This document shows, piece by piece, positions 1-11,814 of a stretch of DNA of 64,000 bases. Within the stretch, counting starts at the first letter, position 1, and every line of letters starts with the position of its first letter. Source of the stretch: Ophiura sarsii (Eukaryota > Echinodermata > Ophiuroidea > Amphilepidida > Ophiuridae); NCBI GenBank assembly GCA_035610835.1, contig CM069443.1:86798690-86862689 (forward strand), read 5' to 3'. The notes under the pieces are model-generated. The model saw only the letters and a program-made list of their open reading frames with translations, ran no database searches and was not told the origin of the DNA. The position numbers and the translations under genes are program-made.

Positions 1-948
1 GGTGAATACCAAACTATAGGTTTATTTATACACACAAATGTAATTATGAAAGCTTGTTTCATTTGGATAATATTGTTTCAAAAATGTTCTAAACCAATAA
101 TTATTCAGTGCACATTGCATTAACATGTATGCAGTTATACCAAATAACCTTGATGATAATCCGTGCATGGCATATATAAAATGGCATTTAATAAAGAACA
201 AACTGCTTCCGTTTATTAAATAATCATATTAATATTTTTGGCAGTGTTTATGAATACTATTTTGGGGATGTTTTCAGATCCTAACAAAATAACACGCCAT
301 GCCGCAAGTAAATCAGTCTATACTCGGTGAAATTGAAATGTTATGTTGTGCAAATCCATATATTTGGTATTCAACATTAATAATTTTAAAAATTTCAAAA
401 GTAATCTCATTTATCATACCCAGGGAATGCTTGTGGAAAAGCACAACACAGCAATGATTTTGTTTCTAACTCAATCCTATAATGTATGCTATACTAAAAT
501 ATACTGCAAGTTGTTAACCAACATGAATGTGAAACATTATTGCTGTCAAACCTATATCCTCCATTTGTTTGTTTAAATATATTTGAGCAAACATTAATAT
601 CTCAATGCTGTATTCATTGCGCCCCGTGCTGCCACATAACTTCAATAAAGCTGAAGCATCTAGAGGCTGAAATAAGACACACATATTTCTATGCAGAAAA
701 TGTTAACTTTGCAACATGAAGCAAGCTTGGAGATTGCATTGGATGGGCCATTGTACCACAACATGGCGTTCAAGGTTGGTACAACATAACAACGTAATTC
801 TTTTGAAAACAATTCTGATTAAATTAAAGATATGAATTCATTAACGAACACATAAACCTTAATAAATAGCTTGTTGATTTGGAGGTAAATTTTCTTGAAT
901 CTCATATACCACCTTGTGGATATAAAACATGAATTTTAAATACGTCTA

Positions 949-1182
949 TATAGTTTGATCAGTTCCAAATTGGCGAAGCCTCATCACAGTAGCGAATGAA
1001 TACAGAAGGACACGGGCGCACATGAAGGCAACAAAGGCACTGTACATGATATGTGTGATGTATGCGTGTGGCCAAAACTGCGCATGTGCGGCCATAATCT
1101 TGCGTGTATGCTTGGATTATTTTAGCGCGCGGAGAGATAAAAACCGAATATTCATCTCAATCTGGAACTTATTAAACTATAG
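949..1182 (+). mobile_element. MITE, TATAGTTTGATCAGTTCC family, copy 1
   Basis: Terminal inverted repeats of about 27 bp: TATAGTTTGATCAGTTCC...TTGGCGA at the left and its complement ending GGAACTTATTAAACTATAG at the right. Body of about 230 bp with no coding capacity. Two more copies lie at 20474-20709 and 37014-37231. TA at the ends suggests a TA target, as in Tc1/mariner-type MITEs, but this is inferred. The short reading frame inside it is not a gene. Confidence 0.75.
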
Positions 1183-1454
1183 ATGGTGTGACATGCCGGG
1201 CATTTTGTCGGCAGTTGCCATTGTTCTTTGCCCGGCGGTGTGCGCGCGCATCCTGTTTTGTTTAGGACCTGTGGTTTTAGTATGTGCTATTAAAGGGCAA
1301 TAAGGCATAGTGGACAGTGTTGTGGTCATATGCTGTTTCCTCAAGCATGTATGGACAGTCCAGTCCCTTCCACCTTTGCTTTTGTTGATAAACATTGCTG
1401 TCACCCATCTATTGATATAACTTCTTCCTCTAGTTTGAAAAGGGGAGGAAATTC
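1183..1454. other. No recognised feature
   Basis: Short frames on both strands; no domain, repeat partner or RNA signal seen. Confidence 0.5.
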
Positions 1455-1811
1455 TTTAAAGGCATATCATGTGGGTTTTTTTAGAAAGTAGATTTACTTG
1501 CAGATTTACATTTCGGATCATAAATCATGAATATATTCCAAGTTACAGAGCGACACGACCTAATTACCTCAAAATCATGGTTTTAGAGTGAGTTCAGAGT
1601 AAAAATAAGTTGTCGGCGCAGACACCGACAGCTTATTTTCACTATAAAACTATGATTTTGAAGTAATTAAGAATCGTATTGCCCTATAACTTGGAATGTA
1701 TCTACGATTTATGATCAGAAATGTAAATCTGCAAGAAAATCTGCTTTCATTTTTTTTTTTTTTGAGGATTGAGGGCGTTCCCTGGAAAATATCACATAAT
1801 ATACCTTTAAA
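1455..1811. mobile_element. Fold-back element with near full-length inverted arms
   Basis: Ends TTTAAAGGCATATCATGTG / complement of TTTAAAGGTATATTATGTG. Inside, 1484-1615 pairs with 1625-1750, including the shared block TGCAGATTTACATTTC and the short loop region around GTCGGCGCAGACACCGAC. Non-coding. The segment GAGGGCGTTCCCTGGAAAA near its right end resembles 59305-59325. Confidence 0.75.
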
Positions 1812-3669
1812 TTGAGGTTTAATGGCCTGTGTAAAATTAAGGTGGAAATATCTATTTCAGAATGTAATACACTCTAAAAACAACAGGGTCTTTCTGATGG
1901 CATCAACTAAATGCACCCAACTTATAAAACAGGGTCAAATTTTGACACATGAGTGTTGAAAATATGACGTAGAAGGCATTGGGGAAAATTTTGATCTGAA
2001 AGGAAGTGACAATATTCCTGACGTGTAAAGCAGTGAAAATATCTTTCCTGTGAAACGCATTTAAACAAAATCTGTCAGGTGAAATTCATTTAAAATATCA
2101 TTTATGTGGAATTTCTTTTAATTTAAAAGCTGACAATATCAAACCGATGCAAACAAAACAAGTTTTGTGCCAATATGAACCAACAATTTTTTTTTCTCAT
2201 AAAACCAAAATATTGATATATGCACACTTGAATATGATTCACAAGGGGCCTGTAACTACTGAAAGCCTCAAACTTTATTCAACTATGTCAGTCACGCCAA
2301 AACGTTCATTTTGCTTGACACGTACCCCTGCATTTTCTATGAATATAAGAGGCTACTTAGACAATATTATTATATTTCACATGTGCTCAGGCAGCGCCGG
2401 GGCATCGTTTGAAAGGTGTCGGTGAATTGACGTCAAAAATGTCACACCTGTGTGTCTCGGTGGAGGTACGCCCCGGGCATGCTCCCTAGGATATACACAA
2501 AAGTGTTAGTAGAAAGAAGAAAAAAAATAGCCTTAGGTTAAATTATTGTTTGTCCGTAGATGATGTACAAATGGTAGGTTGGTCTGTTAAAAGTTTTAGT
2601 GGTTTTGTATACATATAAATTATATTTTAATTTGTAATGACCTTTTTTCTCATTTGCTTCAAAAGATAACCCTTGAATGCACTTATGCTGACAACATACT
2701 AAGGTCGCTTTGCGATCGGGTTTGCTCCCGAGGACATAATTTAGGTCATTCGTTGTTCAATCTAATGCAATCAAGTCGGCAGCGAGCTCACACAACTTTT
2801 CAATAGTTGGGACAGGCTGCAACAGGTCGCTAGGCCCGAATTGCTGCAGTAGACTTCAATCCAACTCATACGCAACTGGTCGTTTGATATTTCAAGTTGC
2901 TGTGAGCAATTCATTGTATTTTCGTCATAAAACTAAACGAAAAGCTCACCCTCACTTGGTCCCCCTTCCCATTTTCATAAATAAAATATTGTAACATCCT
3001 AATTTACACAAATTTGACCCTTCCCCCGAACAAAACTTGGCCCCTGAATTTACTCCACCCCATATCCCACGCACAGATACTCTCTTTTTAAAATACTAAT
3101 GACACTGCCTCTCTGATTTGTTCTTGTCTTTATTACTTTGCTAGACAGTGGGCACTATCTTCTTCATCGATTTCTTTTTACCTTCTACTTCATTTTTTTC
3201 TTCATTTTACAATTTCTCTAAAAGCAATAAATCCCACAATAGGGAAGATGATCGACGTTGAGAGCAATCTCATCTTGCTTGCTATTGGCGCACTTTGTGG
3301 TATGTATAAAATATAAGGTACTCTACCAACACCCGGTGTTTACAATAGACAATATAACAACTCATCTTTGTTGAGTGTGTTCTTCCCCCTTCTCCAGGTC
3401 TGATTTGCGGTCTATAGTTTTGGCCTTATTCCAGTTGATAGTATGATTAGTAGCCACTACTGGGTCAGTGATAGCTGATCTGTGTTGTGCATTGGTGTCA
3501 TCTTTTCTTGTGGATCTTGTGTATGGGTGGGTGTTTTTCAAATTTCTTTCATAAGAAAAGACCCAGAGATTTCATCATTTTTGTGAAATTTCAAGGTCTT
3601 TCAGACCTAGTATTTTAATGCACTCAGCAAGCTATAATATAAACAGCGCAAAGTCGTCATGATGGTTAT
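1812..3669. other. No recognised feature
   Basis: AT-rich non-coding sequence with short frames only. A GC-richer patch at 2395-2480 has a weak inverted repeat (GCCGGGGC / GCCCCGGGC) but no gene signal. Confidence 0.5.
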
Positions 3670-4303
3670 CAGTCAACTGTAGAACGGAACCCCGTTTCAA
3701 TTGAGGGCGCTCTAAAACGACGGGTGTACGTAACCAAAGTAACGCACACCCGTCAATTTGCGCAATTATTGCATTTTCGCCTTTTACCTCCAATTATCAG
3801 CATAAAAATTAACTATCCATCGAGTTGAGGGCAGCATAAGGTACCAGAACTCCTTGCGATATCCAGTTCGATGATTTAATTTAACCTTTGACCCCAACAT
3901 CACACGACAAAAGCTAAAATTATGTATTTATTGACCGGTTTGCTGCGATGAGACCACCATTTTCTAGACGAGATTACACCAATTTTAAGAATTTTTAGGG
4001 TAAATGTGATAATTTTTACATTAAATATAAGCCCAATAGTATTCAGAAGTGATGCCTTTGTAACGGTTATCTCTGTGATAAGAGAGTTATTTCGTTGTTT
4101 AAAATCAGCTTTTTATGAAATTTGAAAATTACTGTGATGTGAGGCCGTTCCCTTGGAAACGCTGTGCCGTTCCCAAGCCCGCCCTCTATTGAAAAGTGGT
4201 TTTTGTTCGTATTCCGGCGGGCGACGGACTTCCGTCATGACGGCAGTGCGTCACTAAATAAAGCGCCCTCAATTGAAACGGGGCTCCGTTCTACAGCTGA
4301 CTG
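3670..4303. mobile_element. Non-autonomous DNA transposon with about 40-bp terminal inverted repeats
   Basis: Left end CAGTCAACTGTAGAACGGA and on through CCCCGTTTCAATTGAGGGCGCT. The right end is the complement of CAGTCAGCTGTAGAACGGA with the same continuation, with about two mismatches over 40 bp. The direct repeat GTTAT flanks both sides (3665-3669, 4304-4308), a likely 5-bp target duplication. The 634-bp body has no transposase frame. Confidence 0.8.
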
Positions 4304-5746
4304 GTTATGACGGATGGTTTTAGTCAATGCGTGGCTGTATTGGCAGTGCACGTGATGAAGGAGCAAATACACCAATGCTAACCTTTGGCATGAATTAATG
4401 TTTGAATAACAAGTTTGGCTCCGCCTCACCTGTTATTTTACATTTCATGCCGAGGGGGAGGGGGGTTGACAATACCACACTTGTTTCATTTACAAATTGG
4501 GTAGCATACACGGGGGCCTGTTTCATTATGGGTCTTCGTGAAAATCTGTTTTATCCTGTCTTTCATAGATGTATTTCCAAGTATTATGAAAAGGTTGGCC
4601 CTGTATCTCATTTTGACTAATACTATTGTAAAAATATCAAAAGATAAACCGTATGCCTTGTACGACGAGGCTCCCTGTACTGCGAAGCCAGCCTTCGTGG
4701 CCTCTAGCGAAACCGAGAGACATGTTTAGGTTCACCTCCATATTTGACCGAATGTGGTACAGTTAAGGGAGATTAGATACGGCCCCTAGACCATGTATGC
4801 TTCAAACACTAGTATCTAACCTGGTCTGGGAAGAGTGCCCAGAAACCATTAGTATCCACCAAACACTGGCTATGTGTAACTAAACGCTACCGCGGATTGC
4901 TAAACATGTCTAAAAGACTATCATCACTCCGTGAGGAGTCCGCAACACAGCCTACTTTATTACATAGTCACTTGCTTATATATGTAAGCCAAATACCATG
5001 CATATGGAATCTATGGTGTTTTGGGGGATATTTTATGTAAGTGAAGACCATGTCAATATACAAAATTGGCCCTCTATAAATTATCAAAAGCTAATTTTCA
5101 ATACTTATTGTATTCACAATGGAGAATTTTAAATAACAAAGTCACAAATACTTATGAATAAACCCTCAACATGTTTCTTGATTTGATTGTTTGTATCACT
5201 GCTCTTAATAGGCCTCCTTTATTATTCAAGTGATACAACAATTGATGTATCTATTTCCAACAACAGTTTCTGCATTCCTGCTGGGCCAACGGGTTGGGAG
5301 GCACCCAGGGGTAAGTTGGTAGTACTAACATTTAAAGTATACATATGACAGCCTGAAGATGCCTCTTATGGTCTTTATGATACCTCCATTTGCAAGTTGT
5401 ATTAGTTCATATGACACCTATTCTTCTTATTCAAATTGGTTATCAAAGCTGTCACTTGTGGGAACCCTGATTACACATCATAGCACATCCCTATCAAAGT
5501 TGAGTTCCCCCCCCCCCCCCTCATTCATTATGACCATTGAAATACTAGCAACAGGAAATCCCTAATTCCTTTACCAATAACAATGATCCATGATTAAAGC
5601 TCCAATCAAATTGCAGATCTTTAACACTGATTCAATCCTATTAGAGAGCCTTATCCTAGCTTTGCCTAGCTACAAATGCGATCATGTATAGCCATCGAAA
5701 TGGTTCATGATCTGTTGGCGGGACTTTTGAACAGGTATATCAATAA
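4304..5746. other. No recognised feature
   Basis: AT-rich non-coding sequence. A C-tract sits at about 5508-5520; the reading frame across it is an artefact of low complexity. Confidence 0.5.
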
Positions 5747-5953
5747 CTGTAAAACCAGAAATGTTTGCATGCATTTAAATTTATCTAATTTTGCAATGAG
5801 CACTTACTCGCAAAAATGTCATGCCATAAATATTTCCAATCTACTTTGTAGCAGTGCATTGCAAAGTTACATTCGTGAAATTTTAAATGAAAAGAATTAG
5901 GCCACTATTGCCGATTCATGAAATTTTAAACTCGTGAAAATTTCCGGTTATAC
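5747..5953. mobile_element. Possible small MITE with degenerate terminal repeats
   Basis: GTAAAACCAGAAATGTT at the left and the complement GTATAACCGGAAATTTTC at the right form an imperfect inverted pair about 200 bp apart. This resembles the TACTGTAAA...TTTTCGCG family at 38078 and 46138, but is much decayed. Confidence 0.35.
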
Positions 5954-6189
5954 ATACATTAAAATGACATAGCATATTAAGATGAGTTTGTCCCTGCCCA
6001 TCTTGGTCCAATAAGAAAACCATATTGAATTATATGGACCACATGTTTGGCTTAATTATAAAATGACAAGGGGCAGTCTGGGGTATATACGATTCAAACC
6101 AGGGGTAAGTTTTTTGGCAACAGGGTTTTACAATACACATAGCACAATAACAAGAGACATTTGGCCAAACACTGTAGGGACCCGGGTGT

Positions 6190-6217
<28 letters not shown>
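6190..6217 (+). repeat. Poly-G tract (28 bp)
   Basis: Uninterrupted run of G. It produces false glycine- and proline-rich frames on both strands. Confidence 0.95.
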
Positions 6218-6220
<3 letters not shown>

Positions 6221-6493
6221 GGGGGAACTGACATTGGAAAGGGGTATAGGTATGTGCCGCCCTGAAAACCCTCACTTTCACCCTCTTCTGCTCCCTTTTA
6301 AGACACCCCCCTTTTTGATCCTGCATAAGCTCTTAAGACCCCCATTTTATTGAAAAATTCAAATATTGTGCAAATTTGCATTCCAAAGCCTTTTTGGAGA
6401 AAATCAGTTCTTAAGACCCTGTTTTTCATCAAAAATCCGCTCCGAGGCCCCTGATTTGGAGGGCACACTCCTACCCAATAAATAGGTTGAGTG

Positions 6494-6514
6494 CCCCCCC
6501 CCCCCCCCCCCCCC
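6494..6514 (+). repeat. Poly-C tract (21 bp)
   Basis: Uninterrupted run of C, about 280 bp from the poly-G tract at 6190. Together they could pair as G-run/C-run. Frames across it are artefacts. Confidence 0.95.
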
Positions 6515-6623
6515 GGAGTAAGGGATTCCATTTCCTTCATTTTCTTGACCATGTAAAAAACATCTCAGTAATTTTTTAATACCAACCTTCACAAGAATTG
6601 TGAATACTGAAGGAAGGGCATTA

Positions 6624-7085
6624 AGATTACTAGTCTTCTTTGTATACCGTGTATAATTTCACTGTCTCACAATCGAACAACACCCTCTGATACTTCACCG
6701 TGACTATTTCCATACTGTTTCCTATCTTTCAATATTGTGTAATAAAATACCTTCATACGTCCAAACAGAGACAAATAATGTGATCAATTTTTACGACAAC
6801 TAGAAACTCTTACACAGCCACAGAATTTACAGAAATATCGCTTTCACATGTTTCTAGATGTACAGGCAGCAAATTCAATATTAGCGCGTTATGAAGGGGT
6901 GTGATATTATTGTGACGCATAAAAAGCATCGTCCCTAGTAATCCCTAGTGTGCTTAAAGCGCAGTTCTTTGGTAAATCCAATGCCAGTAGACCTTGTATT
7001 TGGTCAGTTCTTGGATGGGAAGTACCAGAGGGTGTTGTGTGACAGTTAAATTATGCAAGGTATACAAAGTCGACTATAAGATTAC
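6624..7085. mobile_element. TIR element with about 65-bp inverted ends
   Basis: Left arm AAGATTACTAGTCTTCTTTG ... ACAACACCCTCTGATACTT pairs with the right arm, whose complement runs TAATCTTATAGTCGACTTTG ... ACAACACCCTCTGGTACTT. Body of about 460 bp, non-coding. Inside the right arm, CTTGGATGGGAAGTACC resembles the C-box region of 5S rRNA (see findings). Confidence 0.7.
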
Positions 7086-7865
7086 CTGCTTAAAATAAAT
7101 ATTTTATCTATATTTGCATTTGCGTTACAAATTTATAACGCCAGATGCATAACAAGTCACTCCGTGTTGTTACGATGCAGTGTTTCTAGACATTCATTTC
7201 CCCACCCGGCAACCATCCAGGTTTCCTAACCTTATCGCTATGATATATTGGTGCTACACCATCAATTACACACATGTGGGTGCATTCTTCAATTTAGCTA
7301 CGAAATCAATTCATTTACTCGCATGATTAGGCCATCGCCTGGCTATAAACAGCCTTCATCCTGGTAAAAATCATGGCAGTAATTACACGCTGTTTTTTGC
7401 GCAGATTTATTACGGACTCTGTCATCACAATACCGATAGCTATACCTGTATCTAAATTGCAATAATAATGGTATTCTGTGTATAGGTAATGTCTCGGTCC
7501 CTCCCTGTCTGATGAGCTTGTAATAGGATATGCTTGTGGGAACTTGTACCCATACAGGGTGGCCCAGAATGATTTATACAGTTTGTGGAAAAAATATTAC
7601 AAAAATAAATAGAACATTGCAGCCAAATCTAATACCTGCTATATAATGGGAAACATCTTTCCTATATCCTATATTAATTTCATTAAGATATCTTTATCTG
7701 TTCCATTATAGCATGTCATTGTTGAAAATCTGTGAAAACTGGTTTTGCATTCAGCATATTTCAATTGATAAAAGTCACACCAGACTTTAAAAATGGCTTA
7801 GGAAAGTATGGTATAAATCACTGTAGCTGAACAATTCCCTCACACCATTCATATATTGCTCCATA

Positions 7866-7922
7866 CTACACCAGTTTGGCGGGTACTTCACCAGTTTGGC
7901 GGGTACACCAGTTTGGCGGGTA
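7866..7922 (+). repeat. Three tandem copies of ACCAGTTTGGCGGGTA
   Basis: ACCAGTTTGGCGGGTA occurs three times with spacers of 0-3 bp. It is followed by a GC-rich block (7930-8005) related in inverted orientation to 31750-31800. Confidence 0.8.
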
Positions 7923-8959
7923 TCTTCACCCGCCAGATGCAAACGTTACCCGCAATATGGGCAGGCGGGCGGGTGCTATTTCAAGGCCTGATTATAGGTG
8001 ACAGGGGGAGGTTTCAGTTAGTGCATGTTATTTGTCTCAAGGTCAAAGTCAAATATGCTTTATATCATTCATATGAGGTCTGTAAAGAAAAAAAGAAGAA
8101 AAAAACCCGGCAAATCCAAAATAAGTCAAATATTCAGTTTGATTCAGCAAAAGTCAGTGAGCCAAATGACATTGGCCATATCTACGGCGGCACAGTACAG
8201 GAATTGGCTTATATGCTCATGAACTGTAGAAATATTGGAGAAATAACATTTCATCTCCAGAGATTATTTTGCTAGACAACAATAACCTTACCGAGACTCC
8301 ATCTCTCTGACTCATACCCAAGCCATTTTATCTCATATCTTCCATCTCACGGATCGCAATAATATTATTTGAATGCTACTTAGGATGCTCTTGTCTGCTT
8401 TGCACAAGATAATGCAGGCATGATGTGCAGAGTTTACGAAAGGTCATCTAAAACATTGCCAAAGCTCAAGAGAATTGTTTTCCTGGGCGGGAGAGGAGGG
8501 GACGCTACTTAGTTGATATGCAGTAACAGAGATGGGTCGCCAATTAGGGTCCCACTTTTCATCCCTGTGGAAAATAATGACCCCTTTCACTCTGATTTTT
8601 GGTCAAAAAATGGGCCTGTTTTCTTGAAATGGTCAAACAAATGCCCCAATCTGTCAAAATGAGGGGAAATTATGGATATCAGGAACACACAGGTAATTAC
8701 ATACACAGTAGGTCATTTTCTGCCCATAAACTAGACAATTTGATGGTCAATATCCATATTGCCGGCAGCACATCCCTACCAAAGAGTATCTGAGCCGCCT
8801 TCACCTGATAATTCTACGGATGATTAAGGATAATTATTCTGTGTTAATTGTGATGCTATTGACCATGTCAATTGTATTATGAACCGTACAGTAGTTCAGT
8901 CAACATATAAGCAAGATAAAATCCACAGAAATTCATATTTAATCCTTACGGCCCTGAAT

Positions 8960-9060
8960 GCTAAAAAATACTACTCTACCAGATTTGACCAGTTTTTCTC
9001 CCCTGATAGTTTTATTCCCATGCAAAATCATGCAACCGGGGTTAGGTTTATGTCAAAATA
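8960..9060 (+). repeat. SINE-core-like fragment
   Basis: Contains CCAGTTTTTCTCCCCTGATA followed by GTTTTATT, shared with sequences downstream of the tRNA-like heads at 27899 (TTTTTCTCCCCCGATA) and 59880 (TTTTTCTCCTATGATA). No tRNA-like head is visible here, so it looks like a truncated copy. Confidence 0.45.
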
Positions 9061-9101
9061 AAAATATTAGTTGCTAATATAAACATACCCGAAAGTTGAA
9101 G

Positions 9102-9463
9102 TTAAAGGGGCATTAAGAGATGTGGTGGAGACAGCGCCCTCAATTACAAAAATATACGATAAAAACTGGGATTTGTATATTTTTACAATTGTATTACAAG
9201 TATAAACTTACACCTATAATGATTAAGAAAAATCAGCCCTCTTTGTACAACAAATAGTCGGTTCAAAAATGCTCATCGGACCCGATCAGCATTTTACATG
9301 GTTAAGGGTTGTATTCCAACATATTCAAAACATTGTTTTAATCAGGTTTTGCTGTGTTTTTTTAGTAGAAACAACAATAATGGCAATTTTTAATGTTCAT
9401 CTTGAAATCTGAAGTAAATTAATTAAAATTTAAAAAATTCAACATGACATTGTGTCCCTTTAA
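9102..9463. mobile_element. TTAA-flanked MITE
   Basis: Ends TTAAAGGGGCATTAAGAGATG / complement TTAAAGGGACACAATGTCATG. TTAA at both tips is the target piggyBac-type elements use, so a piggyBac-derived MITE is possible. 362 bp, non-coding; contains AGCGCCCTCAATT, as in the element at 3670-4303. Confidence 0.6.
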
Positions 9464-10035
9464 GAGTAGTTATTGGTTTTAAGTTGAAGTTTAGTTGGAA
9501 GTATAAAAGCCTTCCCCGCATGTACATGATTTGCTTCTTAAGTGTGGGTCTTAAGAATAGAAGGGGGTTCAAAGAGGGGTCTTAAAAAGTGCATAAAGTT
9601 TAGAGAAAAAATATCATATACTGAAATCTGCATTTTGAGCCATCATCAGTTAATCGTGAATCATCCACAGAATCCAACAGGTCAACGTCTCTGAAGTACA
9701 CAGATGTATAGTGGTCATTGGACTTTGCCCTCAGGGTTGATGCTATAATAAGAGGTGAGCTTGCACTAAGCACACCTGTACCCTCCCGGCTATCAACGCC
9801 TAGCTTTCGTTAATTTCAAAATGAAAACGAAATGATTAAAAACGCTTGTATCGATCAGCCAATACCTACTGGATGTGTCCTGTTCTCTATCTTATTAATC
9901 ATAGCGATTATGAATAAGGGGGTATAAGTTGCCTTGAGGACGGAAATGTGTGTATATTCAAAATGGGGCATTAAAAAGGAAAGTGGTAATGATTTATTTG
10001 GCTAGATTCCCCCCCCCCCCCCCCACACACACACC
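9464..10035. other. No recognised feature except a C-tract and CA repeat
   Basis: AT-rich, non-coding. A C-run at about 10010-10024 leads into (CA)n that borders the next element. Confidence 0.5.
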
Positions 10036-10353
10036 CACTTGTAAATACCTCCGAACGAGGACCAAACGTGGTACTATCTAAATGAGGACCCACCAATCTG
10101 GACACACACCGAGGACCAAAATGGCGGCCGAATTGGATGTCAAACCGCCAACTAGGCTGTGTGATATCCAGCAGAGGCCTAAAGGGTGTATGGGGGAGAG
10201 TATCACCAAAGAGGACCTCGTTTAGATAGTGTTTTTATGTTGTTTGCAATACTTTGCACATCAGGAAACCGAGGACGTTCTTGGTTGCAGTTGTGTCCGC
10301 AGTTGGAATGTAAAAAACAGGTGTGCGTCCTCGTTTGCAGGTAATTACAAATG
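10036..10353. mobile_element. MITE with ends CATTTGTAATTACCT / AACGAGGAC
   Basis: Left arm CACTTGTAAATACCTCCGAACGAGGAC; the complement of the right arm reads CATTTGTAATTACCTGC then AAACGAGGAC. About 318 bp, flanked on both sides by CA-rich microsatellite (ACACACACCC / CACACACCCCC), which may have been its target. Confidence 0.65.
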
Positions 10354-10975
10354 CACACACCCCCACACACACATTTTGTACTGAAAAATCATTTTAAAAA
10401 AATCATTTTAGAGCCCTCATTTCTCTTGTAAATTGTGTTCTTTCCATGCAAAGTGGGAGAAAACAGATGGTTCTTGAAACCTCTACTTAAATATTAGTTT
10501 TTAATCAGAAAAAATCCAAAAGTTTAAACAAATATCTCCATTAATATAAGTCCTTTAAATATGACACAGTGTTTTAAAAATAGCCATTGGCAGATCACGT
10601 CACTACCTAATGCAATATCTTTCAAGTATGGATTAAACTAGCCAATGCAGAATATTACGCTCATAATTATTTGCTCCAACTTAGGGTTCTATCGGTTAGT
10701 ATCAATATTCCATGCACCCATGAAAATGAAAATAAGCAATTACTGAAGGAATATTATATTGATAAAAATATACACTTAGCTGTAAAGCACTCATGGCGTT
10801 GACAAACTAACCTTTCAATTTCATGGGTTTTTATGGATAAAAGTTGTTGATCAACTTTGTTAGAGATCAATTTATTGGATGCAAAGTTGATGCTCAATCT
10901 TGTCAGAAAGATAAGAGTATTAGTGTAACGCTTCTTTATTAAATGCATTATAAATAAGTTGGTTTATTTGAGTTG
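10354..10975. other. No recognised feature
   Basis: AT-rich, non-coding. Short frames only. Confidence 0.5.
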
Positions 10976-11050
10976 TGGGCATGTGCGGTGCATTGGATAG
11001 AGTACTGGACTCACAATCCCAAGGGGGCAGTTGACTATTGCATGTGTAAC
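10976..11050 (+). repeat. Decayed tRNA-like sequence (SINE head candidate)
   Basis: GTGCGGTGCATTGGATAGAG followed by TACTGGACTCACAATCCCAAGG looks like a tRNA D-arm and anticodon arm. The expected B box is degraded (CAGTTGACTATTGC). Not a functional tRNA gene. Confidence 0.4.
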
Positions 11051-11200
11051 CCGAAAAATGTGTAATAATGCTGTGTTTTTAGATCTTGCGAGTTACGCAC
11101 CTAATGCATTAAAGGTCCACCGAAATGCATCGTTTATTACATATCAAAATAAAGACAAAATCACAAGGATTTCGAAAATAAACATTTTATGAGCGATCCA

Positions 11201-11480
11201 TTAACCCTAACACTTCCCCCCACTTTTTCAGAATTTTTTCTTCAACGCGGAAAATCGACCAAAATATCCCCCCGATCCCCCCGGGATTTGATCCAGGGAC
11301 CTCTCGCACCAGAGGCGAAGGATTCCACACTTCACCACGGCTGTCAAGCACAGTTCTGGGCAGTGTATTGCCCAGACTGTATGTATTGGGTCCATTTTTT
11401 CATCAAAAAACTTCCACGCCGGGTGGTACCAACGTGCCCAGTCGTGGTATTTTGGGGTATATGGTAGTGTTAGGGTTATA
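11201..11480 (-). mobile_element. tRNA-like element with TTAACCCTAACAC ends, copy 1
   Basis: Begins TTAACCCTAACACT and ends AGTGTTAGGGTTAT, an inverted pair resembling telomere repeat. On the minus strand GCCGTGGTGAAGTGTGGAAT ... GGATCAAATCCCGGG resembles a tRNA with a B box one or two changes from GGTTCGAATCC. Confidence 0.6.
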
Positions 11481-11533
11481 TTAACAAAACTTAGAAATAT
11501 TTTGAAGAAAAAAAAAATTCAAAAAATTGCTTG

Positions 11534-11814
11534 TTAACCCTAACACTTCCCCCCACTTTTTTCAGAATTTTTTCTTCAACGCGGAAAATCGACCAAAATA
11601 TCCCCCCGATCCCCCGGGGATTTGATCCAGGGACCTCTCGCACCAGAGGCGAGGGATTCCACACTTCACCACGGCTGTCAAGCACAGTTCTGGGCAGTGT
11701 ATTGCCCAGACTGTATGTATTGGGTCCATTTCTTCATCAAAAAACTTCCACGCCGGGTGGTACCAACGTGCCCAGTCGTGGTATTTTGGGGTATATGGTA
11801 GTGTTAGGGTTATA
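11534..11814 (-). mobile_element. tRNA-like element with TTAACCCTAACAC ends, copy 2
   Basis: About 97% identical by eye to copy 1 and in the same orientation, with the same telomere-like inverted ends. The two are separated by about 53 bp of A-rich sequence. Confidence 0.6.

Noticed and set aside
1022..1303. 93-codon frame with a RRDKNRIF segment, echoed at 20473-20661
   Set aside because: The shared peptide comes from the TATAGTTTGATCAG MITE copies; it is not a gene.
6030..6592. Proline- and glycine-rich ORFs around poly-G/poly-C
   Set aside because: Homopolymer artefacts on both strands.
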